DNA of 64,000 nucleotides from Paraburkholderia panacisoli (GCF_008369935.1 NZ_VTUZ01000001.1:372001-436000), one strand, 5' to 3'; numbered from the stretch's first letter, positions 29,892-40,056 are shown. A program made the numbers and translations. The notes: generated by a model from the sequence alone, not told the origin.

Positions 29892-31079
29892 TCAAAAGGC
29901 GTGCCGCAATCCCACCATCGCGACAAACTGCGAAGGCCCTGACGACGGCGTCGTATTCTGCGAGTCTCCGACTACCGCCACCGCATCTGCAATGCTCGTT
30001 GCTCCGCTGCCCGTTGTGATCAACGCTTTGCCGCGCGCATGCTGATAGGCCTGCAGCGCATACAACGTCGTGCGCGCGGAGAGGTTGTATGTCTGCTCCA
30101 GCGAAATCTGCTGATAGCGCGCAGCATCGTCGATGCCATTCGCCCTGCTCGCCTGCGTATAGCTGTAGCCGGCGCCGACAGTTACGCTCGGCGTGATCCG
30201 GTAGGTCGAGACCGCGCCATACGTGTTGAATACGGCTTTGCTCGAAAACAGCGAACCATTGCCGGGCGCGTATTGCACGTTCGAATAGTTGATACCGATC
30301 GTCAGGTCCTGAAGGCTATAGCGCGCGGCCGTGGCGAACAGCTGTGCGCTGCGCGCCGTCGAATAGCCGTTGTTCACCGGCGAATTGATGGCAAAGCTGC
30401 CGAGCGCCGCGCTCGTCGCGATGTCTTTCAGCTTCACGTAGCCCGCCGCGATCGCAAACGGCTTGTAGTCGTAGCGAAACGCCGCGCTGAAATGACTGCC
30501 GTTGGCGATGCTGCCCGGCACGCCGCCCAGCCCGTACTGCGCGCTCATCTGCAAACCGGCCAGGGTCGGCGAAAGATAGGTTACCGAATTATTGAAGCGC
30601 AACGTGGTGTCGAGTGCGTCGATATCTCCGGGATGCGCGCCGGTCGCGCCCGTGAGCACGCCCGTCGGCCCGAGTGCGCCGACCATCTGAAAGTAGGGCG
30701 TATATTGACGGCCGAGCGTCACCGTGCCGTAGCGGTCATCGGTGAGCCCGACGTAGGCCTGCCGATTGAACAGATAGCCCGCGCTGCTTTGCGCACCGGT
30801 CAGCGAGTTAAAGCCGCTTTCGAGCCTGAAGATCGCCTTCGTGCCGCCGCCGATGTCTTCCGCGCCGAGCAGGCCGAACTTGCTGGCCTGGAGGTTGCCC
30901 TGGCTCATGTAAAAGTTGGCGTGCCCATGCTGGTTGCTGACATAGGTGAACGCGTTGTCGACGACGCCGTACAACGTGACGCTGCTTTGCGCCGAAGCGG
31001 CGCTCGACAGCGCCGCGCCCGCCAACGGCAGGCAGGAGAGGACAAACGCGCGTGATCGCGCGCGCTTTGAAGCGTTCAT
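29892..31079 (-). CDS. Outer-membrane porin (Gram-negative porin family)
   Basis: 395 aa. The signal peptide ends SSAASA before QSSVTLYGVVDNAF, the classic N-terminus of the 16-stranded betaproteobacterial porins. The protein ends GLRHAF with the terminal Phe required for BAM insertion. Internal LGRQYTPYFQMVGA and the alternating beta pattern agree. A trimeric diffusion pore for small hydrophilic solutes is expected. It is the last gene of the minus-strand cassette MFS-GH31-porin, 60 bp after the GH31 gene, which suggests it admits the sugar handled by that cassette. Specificity cannot be read from the sequence. Confidence 0.93.
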   Translation of the reverse strand: MNASKRARSRAFVLSCLPLAGAALSSAASAQSSVTLYGVVDNAFTYVSNQHGHANFYMSQGNLQASKFGLLGAEDIGGGTKAIFRLESGFNSLTGAQSSAGYLFNRQAYVGLTDDRYGTVTLGRQYTPYFQMVGALGPTGVLTGATGAHPGDIDALDTTLRFNNSVTYLSPTLAGLQMSAQYGLGGVPGSIANGSHFSAAFRYDYKPFAIAAGYVKLKDIATSAALGSFAINSPVNNGYSTARSAQLFATAARYSLQDLTIGINYSNVQYAPGNGSLFSSKAVFNTYGAVSTYRITPSVTVGAGYSYTQASRANGIDDAARYQQISLEQTYNLSARTTLYALQAYQHARGKALITTGSGATSIADAVAVVGDSQNTTPSSGPSQFVAMVGLRHAF

Positions 31080-31139
31080 GGCTGCGGGTCTCCGGATCGA
31101 ATGAGCGACCTGATCGGTCAGGCCGCTGTTGACTGGTGT

Positions 31140-33563
31140 TTAGTGCGCGAGGGAAATCGTCAGGCAGCGCCAGCCGCCGGACAGGTGGTCGGCCGCGAGC
31201 GCGCCGCCGGTGCAGACGATTGTGCGCACTTCGTGTCGCGGCACCAAGATGCTCACTTGTGTTTGCGGCTGCGGCATCCAGCCTTCGCGCTCGACCGAGA
31301 TGCGTAGCGTGTGCGCATCGCCCGTTAGCACGACGTTCCAGCGGCCTTGTGCGCCGGTGCGCCAGGCTTCGCTTTCGCCGTCGTCTTCGACGCAGCCGCC
31401 ACGCGTGATGCCGGCGCCGGCGTGCGGCACCACGAGGAATGCGCGCTCGTCGGCGGGACGGCCGAAGTGCTGCTCGGCGATGTTCAACGGCACCACGCTG
31501 CCTTCGCGCAGCAGGAACACGGGCTGCTCGAACGGCGCGGGCAGCGTCACCGTCTGGCCGCCGTCAAACGCTTCACCGCTCCAGTACGACACCCAGCTCG
31601 TGCCCAAGGGCAGATACACATCGCGCGTGGACTGGCCCGGCTCGACCACCGGCGCGACCAGCATCGACGAGCCGAGCATCATGTCGTCGCCGTCGACGAG
31701 GCAGCGCGGGTCGTGCGGAAACTCCGCGAACATGGGCCGCAACACCGGCTCGTATGCGCAATGCGATTGCCAGAGCAGTTCGTACAGGTAAGGAATGAGC
31801 CGGTAGCGCAGCTTGATCAGCCCGGCTACCAGTTGCGTGACTTCGGGATGCATCCAGGGTTCGTTGACGGTGCCGTCGTCGTTCCACGAGTGAATGCTAA
31901 AGCGCGGCAGGAAGATGCCGAAGGCCACCCAGCGCGCGAACAACTCCGGACCCGGTGCCGGACCCGAGAAGCCGCCGATGTCGTGTCCGCTGTTCGACAC
32001 GCCCGACATCGCGAGCCCGAGGCCCATTTTCAGGTTGAATCGCAGTGTTTCCCATGACGTGTAGTTGTCGCCGGACCAAGTCTGCACGTAGCGGTGCATG
32101 CCGACGCCGCCCGAGCGCGACACGAGAAACGGCCGCCGCTCGGGCGCGTACTCGCGTTGCGCGTCGTGAGACGCGCGCATCATCAACTGCGTTTGCAACA
32201 CCTTCGCCTGGTGTGCCGGATACCCGTTGCCGAAGCCGTGAGCGAGCGCGTGCGGCGACCAGATCTCGAATTCGTTGTTGTCGTTCCACGTCGCCGCGAC
32301 GCCGTGCTTCAGCAGGCTGTCTTTCACGCGCGCCTTCCACCAGTCGATGGTGTGCGGATTCGTAAAATCCAGATAGGCGCCGACTTCGTCCCAGTACTGC
32401 ACCCACGCCGGATCGCCGTCGCACGCGCGGATCAGGAGGCCGGCCCGGGCGACTTCTTCGAACGCAGGATGATCCTGCAGCAGGCACGGTTTGATGTTCG
32501 CGCACAGCCGCACGCCGTCTGCGAGATAGCTCTGCACGAAGCCGTCGATATCGGGAAATTTCTCGTGATTCCAGTTGAATACATAACGCTTCGGACCGAT
32601 CGACGTGTAACCCGAAGACAGATGGAACGAGTCGCATAGCACGTCGTGCTCGCGGCATCGTTCGATGAATTCGCCCATCCGCTGCTGCGCATCGGGCGCA
32701 TCGGTGTAGCTCATCGTCGAGCCAGAGTAGCCCAGCCCCCATTTGGGCATCCAGGCGGGCCGTCCGGTCAGCCACGTGAAACGGCGCACCGCATGCAGCG
32801 GAGTGCCCGCCGATGCGATGAAGTAATAGTCGAGATCGCCATGCCCGGCGACGAAATGCCGGTAGCGGCCATGATAGTTGTCAAGCTCGCGGCCCATGTC
32901 GAAGCGGCAATCGGCGAGCGTGTCGTAGAACAGGCCGAAGCCCGTCGACGTGTGCGGCTGCCAGGTGACGTAGAACGGAATGTGTTTGTAGAGCGGGTCC
33001 GTGGTGCGCGCGCTGTAGCCCATGGCGTCGATAGTGCGCATGTCGTAGCTCTGATCCGCGCGATCGAGCAAACCGGCACGCTCGCCCAAGCCGACATACA
33101 TTTCGCCCTCGCGGCGCTCGATGTAGTGATACACGCGCTCGTCCCACCAGCCGAAGTTATACGCTTGCGTCCTGCGGTCGTTCATCACGCGGTGCCAGGC
33201 GTCGTCGTGCAGGATGTCCCACGCGCACAGGCCGCCGTCGAGCGTGACCGTCAAGCGCACGCGCGCGGTTTCGACCACCACGTGCCCGGCATCTCCCGAT
33301 ACCGCGAACGGCGGCGGCGTGAAGCCGCTCATGTCGCGCCGGTCGCGCCCTTCAAGCGCCACGTCGTCGGCGCCGGGCGCGATGGCCCAGCTTCGTGGAC
33401 CGTGTATCTCACCGTCCGGCAGCACGAGCACGCGGATGATGTCTTCTGCGAGAACGAATAGTTCGATGCGGCAGTTCGCCTGCGCGCTCAGAACGAGATG
33501 GTTGCCGACATGGGACGACAACGAAAAACGCGGCGGTTGTTTCAGGTTCGTCAGTGAACGCAT
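31140..33563 (-). CDS. Glycoside hydrolase family 31 alpha-glycosidase
   Basis: 807 aa. GH31 (beta/alpha)8 enzyme: substrate-binding N-terminal beta-domain about 1-200, catalytic barrel from about 255, and distal beta-domains after 650. The nucleophile is D428 in WNDNNE (426-431; family form WxDMNE) and the acid/base is D499 in WSGDN (496-500). No signal peptide, so it works in the cytoplasm on imported substrate. GH31 includes alpha-glucosidases, alpha-xylosidases and sulfoquinovosidases; I cannot tell which applies. It sits between an MFS transporter and a porin, indicating uptake followed by hydrolysis of an alpha-linked glycoside. Confidence 0.9.
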   Translation of the reverse strand: MRSLTNLKQPPRFSLSSHVGNHLVLSAQANCRIELFVLAEDIIRVLVLPDGEIHGPRSWAIAPGADDVALEGRDRRDMSGFTPPPFAVSGDAGHVVVETARVRLTVTLDGGLCAWDILHDDAWHRVMNDRRTQAYNFGWWDERVYHYIERREGEMYVGLGERAGLLDRADQSYDMRTIDAMGYSARTTDPLYKHIPFYVTWQPHTSTGFGLFYDTLADCRFDMGRELDNYHGRYRHFVAGHGDLDYYFIASAGTPLHAVRRFTWLTGRPAWMPKWGLGYSGSTMSYTDAPDAQQRMGEFIERCREHDVLCDSFHLSSGYTSIGPKRYVFNWNHEKFPDIDGFVQSYLADGVRLCANIKPCLLQDHPAFEEVARAGLLIRACDGDPAWVQYWDEVGAYLDFTNPHTIDWWKARVKDSLLKHGVAATWNDNNEFEIWSPHALAHGFGNGYPAHQAKVLQTQLMMRASHDAQREYAPERRPFLVSRSGGVGMHRYVQTWSGDNYTSWETLRFNLKMGLGLAMSGVSNSGHDIGGFSGPAPGPELFARWVAFGIFLPRFSIHSWNDDGTVNEPWMHPEVTQLVAGLIKLRYRLIPYLYELLWQSHCAYEPVLRPMFAEFPHDPRCLVDGDDMMLGSSMLVAPVVEPGQSTRDVYLPLGTSWVSYWSGEAFDGGQTVTLPAPFEQPVFLLREGSVVPLNIAEQHFGRPADERAFLVVPHAGAGITRGGCVEDDGESEAWRTGAQGRWNVVLTGDAHTLRISVEREGWMPQPQTQVSILVPRHEVRTIVCTGGALAADHLSGGWRCLTISLAH

Positions 33564-33582
33564 GATGGGTCTTCCGGTAAGG

Positions 33583-34869
33583 TCACGCGGTGGTGCCGGT
33601 ATTGCTGCGCACGGGGTGCGGCTGTGCGTCGCGGGAGGCGCCGCGCATCAGAACGATTAGCAGCGTCGCGCCGATGAGATCGAAAGCGCCGAGCGCGCCG
33701 AACAGCGGCGTGTATCCGATCGAATCGGCCAGCGCGCCGACCAGCAGCGAAAAGCCCAGCCCGCCGATCCACGCAGCCATGCCCGCAAAGCCGGCGACGG
33801 TACCGACCTCGCTCGGGTCGAATACGTCAGCGGCCAATGTGTTCACGAGCGCCGAAATCATCTGATGCGCGAAGCCGCCTACGCAAAAGAGCGCGATGGC
33901 CTGATACGGCGACGCGACGAGGCCGATGGATGCCGGCCCGAGCATCATCAACGCGCCGAGCACGACCCCCGCGATGCGTGAGCGGATCAGCGGCATGCGC
34001 AGGTGTTTCATCAGGAACGGCGACAGATAGCCCCCGAACAGGCCGCCCAGGTCGGCGGCGAGAAAGGGCAGCCACGCGAACAGCGCGATCTGCTTCAGAT
34101 CCATGTGACGCTGGGTGGCGAGGTAAAGCGGAATCCAGAAACTGAAGGTTTGCCACGCGGGCTCGGCGAAAAAGCGCGCTTGCGCAATTGCCCAGAAGCG
34201 GCGCGTGCTCAATACCTCGCGAACGCTGCGACGACGCGGCGCGGCCGGCGCTTGTCCGCGGCTGATGGTGTCGCGCTCGGCTTCGCTGATGCGCGTGTGA
34301 TCGGCCGGCGAGCGGTACAGCAGATACCAGGCGGCCGCCCAGAAGAAGCCGAGCGCGCCGGTCACGGCAAAGGCGCTTTGCCAGCCGTAGCGCAGCGACA
34401 GGAAGACGACGAGAGGCGGCGCGAGCAGCGAACCGAGCGACGTGCCCGCATTGAAATAGCCGACCGCCACGGATTTCTCGCGATCGGGAAACCATTCGGC
34501 CACGACTTTCATGCCCGCCGGAATGGCGACGGCCTCGCTCAGGCCCATCAACCCGCGCAAGGCCGCGAGCGAGAGCCAGCCGCCCGCCAGCCCGTGGAAG
34601 ACGCCCGTGAACGACCACAGGCAGGCGAACAGCGCGAAGCCAAGCCGCAGGCCGATCAGGTCGATGATCAGGCCGCACACCGGCTGCATCACGGTGTAGC
34701 CAATCTGGAAGGCGCCCACGACATACGAATACTGCCGGGTGCTCATGTGGAGCAGCTTCATCAACTCGGGCGCCATCACCCCGAGCGAGTTGCGCGACAG
34801 ATAGTTGACGATCGTCCCTGCACATACGAGCGCGATGATCCACCAGCGCAAGCCAACGATTGTTTTCAA
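33583..34869 (-). CDS. MFS transporter, anion:cation symporter type
   Basis: 428 aa from a TTG at 34869. That start is preferred because GGAG stands six bases before it and the protein then begins MKTIVGLRWWIIALVC, usual for the family; a TTG at 34920 lacks a ribosome binding site. Twelve membrane helices are visible, with MFS loops (YLSRNSLGVMAPEL; AEWFPDREKSVAVG). The closest recognisable group is the hexuronate/glucarate (ExuT/GudP) transporters, which use H+ or Na+. It is first in the MFS-GH31-porin cassette, 19 bp before GH31. It probably brings in the substrate of the glycosidase or its product. Confidence 0.85.
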   Translation of the reverse strand: MKTIVGLRWWIIALVCAGTIVNYLSRNSLGVMAPELMKLLHMSTRQYSYVVGAFQIGYTVMQPVCGLIIDLIGLRLGFALFACLWSFTGVFHGLAGGWLSLAALRGLMGLSEAVAIPAGMKVVAEWFPDREKSVAVGYFNAGTSLGSLLAPPLVVFLSLRYGWQSAFAVTGALGFFWAAAWYLLYRSPADHTRISEAERDTISRGQAPAAPRRRSVREVLSTRRFWAIAQARFFAEPAWQTFSFWIPLYLATQRHMDLKQIALFAWLPFLAADLGGLFGGYLSPFLMKHLRMPLIRSRIAGVVLGALMMLGPASIGLVASPYQAIALFCVGGFAHQMISALVNTLAADVFDPSEVGTVAGFAGMAAWIGGLGFSLLVGALADSIGYTPLFGALGAFDLIGATLLIVLMRGASRDAQPHPVRSNTGTTA

Positions 34870-35499
34870 ATCAGTCTCCGTTGCCCATGATCTGCCGGTT
34901 GGTTGCTCTGAAGGCGGCAATGCGCGAATTCGAACATTGTTTGGGTTTCAATTGAGGTCATCGTATCACTTGATGATCCTCTGGGCACCAGGGAAAACCA
35001 TGTTTCTCTATGGCAATTCCCTTGTTTTATGGGATAAGACCGATGGCTTGCTCGCTAAGGCGAAACGGTGATCTGATGACGTAAGAGTCATATTTTTTGA
35101 ATTTAATGTTCTTTCGAACATTCGATGTTCGTTTGTAGCGAGACGCGGGAGGACCTCCCGGCGTCGGTCGGGAAGGGGCGGGGTCGAGCGAAAGAGGGGC
35201 GATGCCGCCACGATTGGCGGCTCGCCGAGGGCAGGAAGGCGCAGCGGCTGAGTCGTACATGCGCGGTGAAAGTGTTCACGCCGGCCGAGCGGGCAATGCG
35301 CGCACGGGGGCAGATCCGCGGGCGGCGGCCTCCGTTACGATCGCGCTACTTTTTCACCGGGCCCTTGTCGAATGTAACCAGAAGTAACCCGTCGACGGAC
35401 CGCGCGATGTTATGCATCAGTTATTACAAACTTGAAATACGCGGAAGGACGCGTTGCGCTATATTCCGGCCAACAACAGATTCTTCCAAAGGGTGATCA
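34870..35499. other. Intergenic control region of the MFS-GH31-porin cassette
   Basis: 630 bp between divergent genes. The first ~260 bp (to about 35130) is AT-richer than its surroundings and rich in inverted repeats; the rest is GC-rich and, as far as I can see, featureless up to the leader of the small exported protein gene. Short open frames in it lack coding character. Confidence 0.6.
34921..35160. promoter_or_regulatory. Cluster of palindromes, candidate operators
   Basis: From left: imperfect palindrome around AATGCGCGAATTCGAACATT (34919-34938); GAGG-TCATC...GATGA-T-CCTC (34954-34981); ATGAC-N6-GTCAT (35076-35091); AATGTTC-N4-GAACATT (35105-35122) overlapping CGAACAT-N3-ATGTTCG (35115-35131); and CGGGAGG-A-CCTCCCG (35146-35160). 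The element CGAACATT occurs in both the first and the fourth site, as expected for a shared regulator. No regulator gene is adjacent. Confidence 0.55.
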
Positions 35500-35847
35500 A
35501 TGAAGTCCGCTCGTCTTGTTCCGCTTCTGATCGGGGTTCTGACGTTGGGTGCATCGGGTGCTGCAATGGCCGGTGGGTTGAACGTCGGCGTCAATATCGG
35601 CATTCCCGCACCGGTCTACGTTGTGCCGGCTCCGGTGTACGCACCGCCGCCGCCTCCGCCGCCGCCCGTCGTCTATCAGCCGGCGCCCGTGTACTACGGT
35701 GGTCCGGCGATCGTGGTCGGCTGGCATGGCGACCGCTACTGGGACGGCCGTCGCTACTGGGCGCGTGACGACTGGTATCGCCATCATCCTCCGGGCCGTG
35801 GCAATTACGCTCACGATCACTACGACAATCATCGCGGCTGGCACTAA
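35500..35847 (+). CDS. Small exported Pro/Tyr-rich protein
   Basis: 115 aa. AAAGGG precedes the ATG. The signal peptide MKSARLVPLLIGVLTLGASGAAMA is followed by GGLNVGVNIGIPAPVYVVP, a run of eight prolines (APPPPPPPPVVYQPAP), and a WHGDRYWDGRRYWARDDW segment rich in Trp, Tyr, Arg and His, ending in a His-rich tail. Similar small proteins (VNIGIPAPVYV-type) are common in Burkholderia and Ralstonia as uncharacterised exported proteins. No enzymatic motif is visible. A perfect terminator lies just downstream. Confidence 0.85.
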   Translation: MKSARLVPLLIGVLTLGASGAAMAGGLNVGVNIGIPAPVYVVPAPVYAPPPPPPPPVVYQPAPVYYGGPAIVVGWHGDRYWDGRRYWARDDWYRHHPPGRGNYAHDHYDNHRGWH

Positions 35848-35894
35848 GCCATACAGCGAGCGATGCGGCGCGATCAGGTACGCGTCGCAGATTG

Positions 35895-35923
35895 AAAAAA
35901 CCGCCCGAGAGGGCGGTTTTTTT
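35895..35923 (+). terminator. Bidirectional terminator after small exported gene / fabI
   Basis: Perfect 12-bp stem AAAAAACCGCCC / GGGCGGTTTTTT with GAGA tetraloop. Works for both the + gene and the convergent fabI. Confidence 0.9.
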
Positions 35924-36039
35924 ATGCCTGCTGCACACGCGGCTCGCGATCGCAGTGACACGGTGGTCCAGCGCGCGCATTTATCGGCAGCGCGGTCATC
36001 ATGCAGAATCAGGCAGCCTCAGGCCCGCGCGTCCACCAT

Positions 36040-36831
36040 TCACTCCGCCACAGCCGCCATCCCGCCGACCACCGCATTAAAGCCGCTATCGACGTGCACG
36101 ATCTCCGCCGTCACGCCGGCCGCCAGATCCGACAGCAAAAAGGCCGCGGTATTGCCGACCTGCTCGATGGTCACATTGCGCCTGAGCGGCGCGTTCTGTT
36201 CGACGAACTCGAGAATCTTGCCGAAGCCTTTGATGCCGCTCGCGGCCAGTGTCTTGATCGGCCCCGCCGAAATGCCGTTCACGCGCACGCCCTTTGCGCC
36301 GAGCGAAACCGCCAGATAACGCACACTCGCTTCGAGCGAAGCCTTCGCAAGCCCCATCGTGTTGTAGTTCGGAATTGCGCGTTCGGCGCCGAGGTAGCTC
36401 AGCGTGAGCAGTGACGCGTCCGGCGTGAACATCGACTGCGCTGCCTTGGCGAGCGCGGGGAAGCTATACGCGGAGATGTCGTGCGCAATGCGGAAGTTTT
36501 CGCGCGTCATGCCGTCGAGAAAATCCCCGGCAATCGCCTCGCGCGGTGCAAAGCCGATCGAGTGGACGAGGCCGTCCAGACCGTCCCAGTGTTGCTTGAG
36601 TGACGCGAAGAGGGCGTCGATCTGCGCGTCGTCGGCGACATCGCAGGGGAATACCAGGTTGCTGCCGAACTCGGTGGCGAATTCGGTGATGCGATCCTTG
36701 AAGCGCTCGCCGACATAGGTGAACGCCAACTCGGCGCCTTCACGCTTGCAGGCCTGCGCGATGCCGTACGCAATCGAACGGTTCGACAACAGGCCGGTTA
36801 GCAGGATGCGTTTGCCAGCGAGGAAGCCCAT
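36040..36831 (-). CDS. fabI: Enoyl-ACP reductase FabI (NADH)
   Basis: 263 aa from ATG 36831, marked by CAGGAG five bases upstream. Short-chain reductase completing each round of fatty acid elongation; triclosan target in relatives. [23 protein letters not shown] is the nucleotide-binding start. Catalytic Tyr and Lys are in [20 protein letters not shown] (Y-x6-K), preceded by the [12 protein letters not shown] strand, and [17 protein letters not shown] forms the flexible substrate loop. Diverges from yejA. Confidence 0.97.
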   Translation of the reverse strand: MGFLAGKRILLTGLLSNRSIAYGIAQACKREGAELAFTYVGERFKDRITEFATEFGSNLVFPCDVADDAQIDALFASLKQHWDGLDGLVHSIGFAPREAIAGDFLDGMTRENFRIAHDISAYSFPALAKAAQSMFTPDASLLTLSYLGAERAIPNYNTMGLAKASLEASVRYLAVSLGAKGVRVNGISAGPIKTLAASGIKGFGKILEFVEQNAPLRRNVTIEQVGNTAAFLLSDLAAGVTAEIVHVDSGFNAVVGGMAAVAE

Positions 36832-36955
36832 GGAATCTCCTGAACGGTCGCCGCGCCGCGCGCGCGAATGTTGAGCGTTTCGCAGGCGCGGAGTGCGCGG
36901 ATTAATTGGGTAGAATTCTCTCACATTGCAATTGCCCACTGACCAACAAGGCCCT

Positions 36956-38950
36956 ATGACAACTGGCTCGCGACAGGTTCAAACGCCTCGTGCATTTCGA
37001 TGCAGCGTGATTCACGGACCTTCGCGCAGTGGTCTCGCAGTGGCGCCGCGCTCGTGGCGCACATGGCGTTCGGTGCGCGCTGTCGCCATGGCTTGCGTGC
37101 TCGCCGTCACCGGTTTGCTGGCCGCGCCGCAAGCCCACGCGGCCCATGCAATCGCGCAATACGGCGAGCCGAAATATCCGGCCGGTTTCAAGCACTTCGA
37201 CTACGTCAACCCGGATGCGCCGAAGGGCGGCACGCTGGTGCTGGCCAATCCGAGCCGTCTCACGAGCTTCGATAAATTCAATCCGTTCACACTGCGCGGC
37301 AATACGGCGCCCGGCGTGGACCTGCTGTTCGAGAGCCTGACCGTGGGCAGCAGCGACGAGGTTGCGTCCGCCTACGGGCTGCTCGCCGACGACATCCAGA
37401 GCGCGCCTGACGGCTTGTCGGTGACTTTCCACATCAATCCGCGCGCGCGCTTTTCGAATGGCGATCCGGTCACCGCAGACGACGTCAAGTTCTCGCTCGA
37501 CACGCTGAAAAGCCCGCAGGCCGCGCCGCAATTCGCGTCGATCTTCGGCGAGATCACGCGCGCGGTGGTGGTCGATCCGCAGACGGTGCGTTTCGAGTTT
37601 CGCCAGCGCAATCGCGAACTGCCGCTGCTCGCGGGCGGCATGCCGGTGTTCTCGCGCAAGTGGGGGATGAAGCCGGACGGCAGCCGCATTCCGTTCGACC
37701 AGCTCGCGTTCGAAAAGCCGATCGGCAGCGGACCTTATCTGATCGAGCACTACGACAACGGCCGCACGATCACGTACCGGCGCGATCCGAATTATTGGGG
37801 TGCGCAGTTGCCGGTGCGCGCCGGCATGTACAACTTCGATCGCATCGTCTACAAGCTGTACTCGGATAGCACGGCGCGGCTCGAAGCGTTCAAGGCCGGT
37901 GAGTACGATGCGCTCGTCGAGTATGTCGCGCGCAACTGGGTGCGGCGCGACGTCGGCAAGAAGTTCGATAGCGGCGAGCTGATCAAGCGCGAGTTCCCGC
38001 AACACAACGGCACCGGCATGCAAGGCTTCATGCTGAATACGCGGCGTCCGTTGTTCCAGGACGTGCGTGTGCGCAAGGCGCTCGATCTCGCGCTCGACTT
38101 CCAGTGGCTGGACCGGCAGCTGTTCTACAACCAGTACCGGCGCATCGACAGTTTCTTTGCCAACACGGATTTGCAGGCGAAGGGTTTGCCTTCGCCGGGC
38201 GAGCTGGCCTTGCTGGAACCGTTCCGGGCGCAACTCGACCCCGCCGTGTTCGGTCCGCCGCCGAAGCAGCCGGACACCGATGCGCCGGGCTCGCTGCGCG
38301 CCAATCTGCTGCAGGCGCGAGCATTGTTGCAGGAGGCCGGCTGGACCTATCGCGACGGCGCGTTGCGTAACGCCAGGGGCGAACCGTTCCAGTTCGAGAT
38401 CCTCGACGACTCCGGCTCGGGCGGGCAGATGGAGCCGATCGTCGCGACCTACATCCGCAATCTGCAGAAGCTGGGCATTACCGCGACGTTTCGGGTGGCG
38501 GACTACGCGGTCTATCAGAAGCGGCTGGACGCGTTCGATTTCGACGTCACGACGATCCGCATGCCGGACGTGCAGGTGCCGGGCTCGGAGCAGATCGAGC
38601 GCTTCGGCAGCAAGGCCGCCGATACCAACGGGTCGGACAACATGATCGGGTTGAAGTCGCCGGTGGTCGATGCCGTTCTGAACGCGCTCGTGCACGCGCA
38701 GACGCGCGAGCAACTCGTGGACGCGACGCATGCGCTCGACCGGCTGCTGATGCATGGCTACTATGTGGTGCCGCACTGGTACAGCGGCACGCATCGGGTC
38801 GCGTTCAAGCGCGGCCTCGCGTGGCCGAAAACGCTGCCGCTGTACTATGGCGCAGAAGGCTGGATCACGTCGATGTGGTGGTACGGGGAGCCGCAGGCAT
38901 CGCCGCCGGCACAGGCGCAAGCACAGCCGCATTTGGCGCCGAAGCCGTAG
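36956..38950 (+). CDS. yejA: YejA-type peptide ABC transporter substrate-binding protein
   Basis: 664 aa from ATG 36956; a TTG 30 bases upstream is possible. The long N-terminus ends in a signal peptide ([18 protein letters not shown]) at about residue 60. The mature protein is a SBP family 5 (DppA/OppA type) periplasmic binding protein: [37 protein letters not shown] and [19 protein letters not shown]. YejABEF imports oligopeptides and, in E. coli, microcin C. It is the first gene of yejABEF. A Pro/Gln-rich tail ends the protein. Confidence 0.93.
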   Translation: MTTGSRQVQTPRAFRCSVIHGPSRSGLAVAPRSWRTWRSVRAVAMACVLAVTGLLAAPQAHAAHAIAQYGEPKYPAGFKHFDYVNPDAPKGGTLVLANPSRLTSFDKFNPFTLRGNTAPGVDLLFESLTVGSSDEVASAYGLLADDIQSAPDGLSVTFHINPRARFSNGDPVTADDVKFSLDTLKSPQAAPQFASIFGEITRAVVVDPQTVRFEFRQRNRELPLLAGGMPVFSRKWGMKPDGSRIPFDQLAFEKPIGSGPYLIEHYDNGRTITYRRDPNYWGAQLPVRAGMYNFDRIVYKLYSDSTARLEAFKAGEYDALVEYVARNWVRRDVGKKFDSGELIKREFPQHNGTGMQGFMLNTRRPLFQDVRVRKALDLALDFQWLDRQLFYNQYRRIDSFFANTDLQAKGLPSPGELALLEPFRAQLDPAVFGPPPKQPDTDAPGSLRANLLQARALLQEAGWTYRDGALRNARGEPFQFEILDDSGSGGQMEPIVATYIRNLQKLGITATFRVADYAVYQKRLDAFDFDVTTIRMPDVQVPGSEQIERFGSKAADTNGSDNMIGLKSPVVDAVLNALVHAQTREQLVDATHALDRLLMHGYYVVPHWYSGTHRVAFKRGLAWPKTLPLYYGAEGWITSMWWYGEPQASPPAQAQAQPHLAPKP

Positions 38951-39018
38951 CCGGAACCGCCGCCACGCCAACGCGCCATTCATTCACCGTCTTCGCACTT
39001 CGCACCGGAACACCGCCC

Positions 39019-40056
39019 ATGTGGAGCTACATCCTCAAACGTCTGTTGCTGATGATCCCGACCCTGCTTGGCGTGCTCACGCTGACCTTCGTCGTGATCC
39101 AGTTCGTGCCGGGCGGTCCGGTCGAGCAGATGCAGCACGAGTTGCGCAAGGGCGCGGAGAGCGGCGCGCCGTTCGGTCTGCGCACGCATAGCGGTGTCGA
39201 CGCACAACAGATCGCGCAACTCAAGCAGCTTTACGGTTTCGACAAACCGCCGCTCGAACGCTACGTGCTGATGCTCAAGCGCTTCTCGACCTTCGACCTT
39301 GGGCAGAGCTATTTCCGCCATCAAAGCGTGTGGTCGCTGATCGTGTCAAAGCTGCCGGTGTCGATCAGCATCGGCCTGTGGACCTTCTTCCTCACGTATC
39401 TGATATCGGTGCCGCTGGGCATCGCGAAAGCGGTGCGCAACGGCTCGCGCTTCGATATCGCGACGAGCCTCGTGGTGCTGATCGGCTACGCAATTCCAGG
39501 CTTCGTGCTGGGGGTGCTGCTGCTCGTGCTGTTCGGCGGCGGCACGTTCCTGCAACTGTTTCCGCTGCGCAACCTCACGTCGGACAACTGGGCGCAGCTG
39601 AGTCTGGGCGGCAAGATCGTCGACTATCTATGGCACATCACGTTGCCGATCACCGCTTCGGTGGTGGGCAGTTTCGCGGTCGTCACGATGCTGACGAAAA
39701 ACGCCTTTCTCGACGAGATCCGCAAGCAATACGTGCTGACCGCGCGCGCGAAAGGTCTGTCGGAAAAGCGCGTGCTGTGGAAGCACGTGTTCCGCAATGC
39801 GTTGTTGCCGCTGATCGTCGGCTTTCCGGCGGCGTTCATCGGCGCGTTCTTCACCGGCAGTCTGCTGATCGAGACGCTGTTCTCGCTGGACGGGCTCGGG
39901 CTGCTGTCGTATGAGTCGGTGGTGCGGCGCGACTATCCGGTCGTGCTCGGCACGCTGTATCTGTTCACGCTGATCGGCCTCGCGACCAAGCTGATCTCCG
40001 ATCTCTGCTATGTGTGGGTCGATCCCCGCATCCAATTCGAACAACTGGAGCGCTGA
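39019..40056 (+). CDS. yejB: Peptide ABC transporter permease YejB
   Basis: 345 aa, ATG 39019 (MWSYILKRLLLMIPTLLGVL). Inner-membrane permease of the oligopeptide family with six likely helices. The EAA-type loop contacting the ATPase is ...LTARAKGLSEKRVLWKHVFRNA, and TGSLLIETLFSLDGLGLL follows. Stop codon overlaps the yejE start as TGATG, indicating translational coupling. Confidence 0.95.
   Translation: MWSYILKRLLLMIPTLLGVLTLTFVVIQFVPGGPVEQMQHELRKGAESGAPFGLRTHSGVDAQQIAQLKQLYGFDKPPLERYVLMLKRFSTFDLGQSYFRHQSVWSLIVSKLPVSISIGLWTFFLTYLISVPLGIAKAVRNGSRFDIATSLVVLIGYAIPGFVLGVLLLVLFGGGTFLQLFPLRNLTSDNWAQLSLGGKIVDYLWHITLPITASVVGSFAVVTMLTKNAFLDEIRKQYVLTARAKGLSEKRVLWKHVFRNALLPLIVGFPAAFIGAFFTGSLLIETLFSLDGLGLLSYESVVRRDYPVVLGTLYLFTLIGLATKLISDLCYVWVDPRIQFEQLER

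Noticed and set aside
36902..38983. 693-codon open frame opposite yejA
   Set aside because: Extremely Arg-rich composition expected from the reverse strand of a GC-rich gene; yejA is clearly real.
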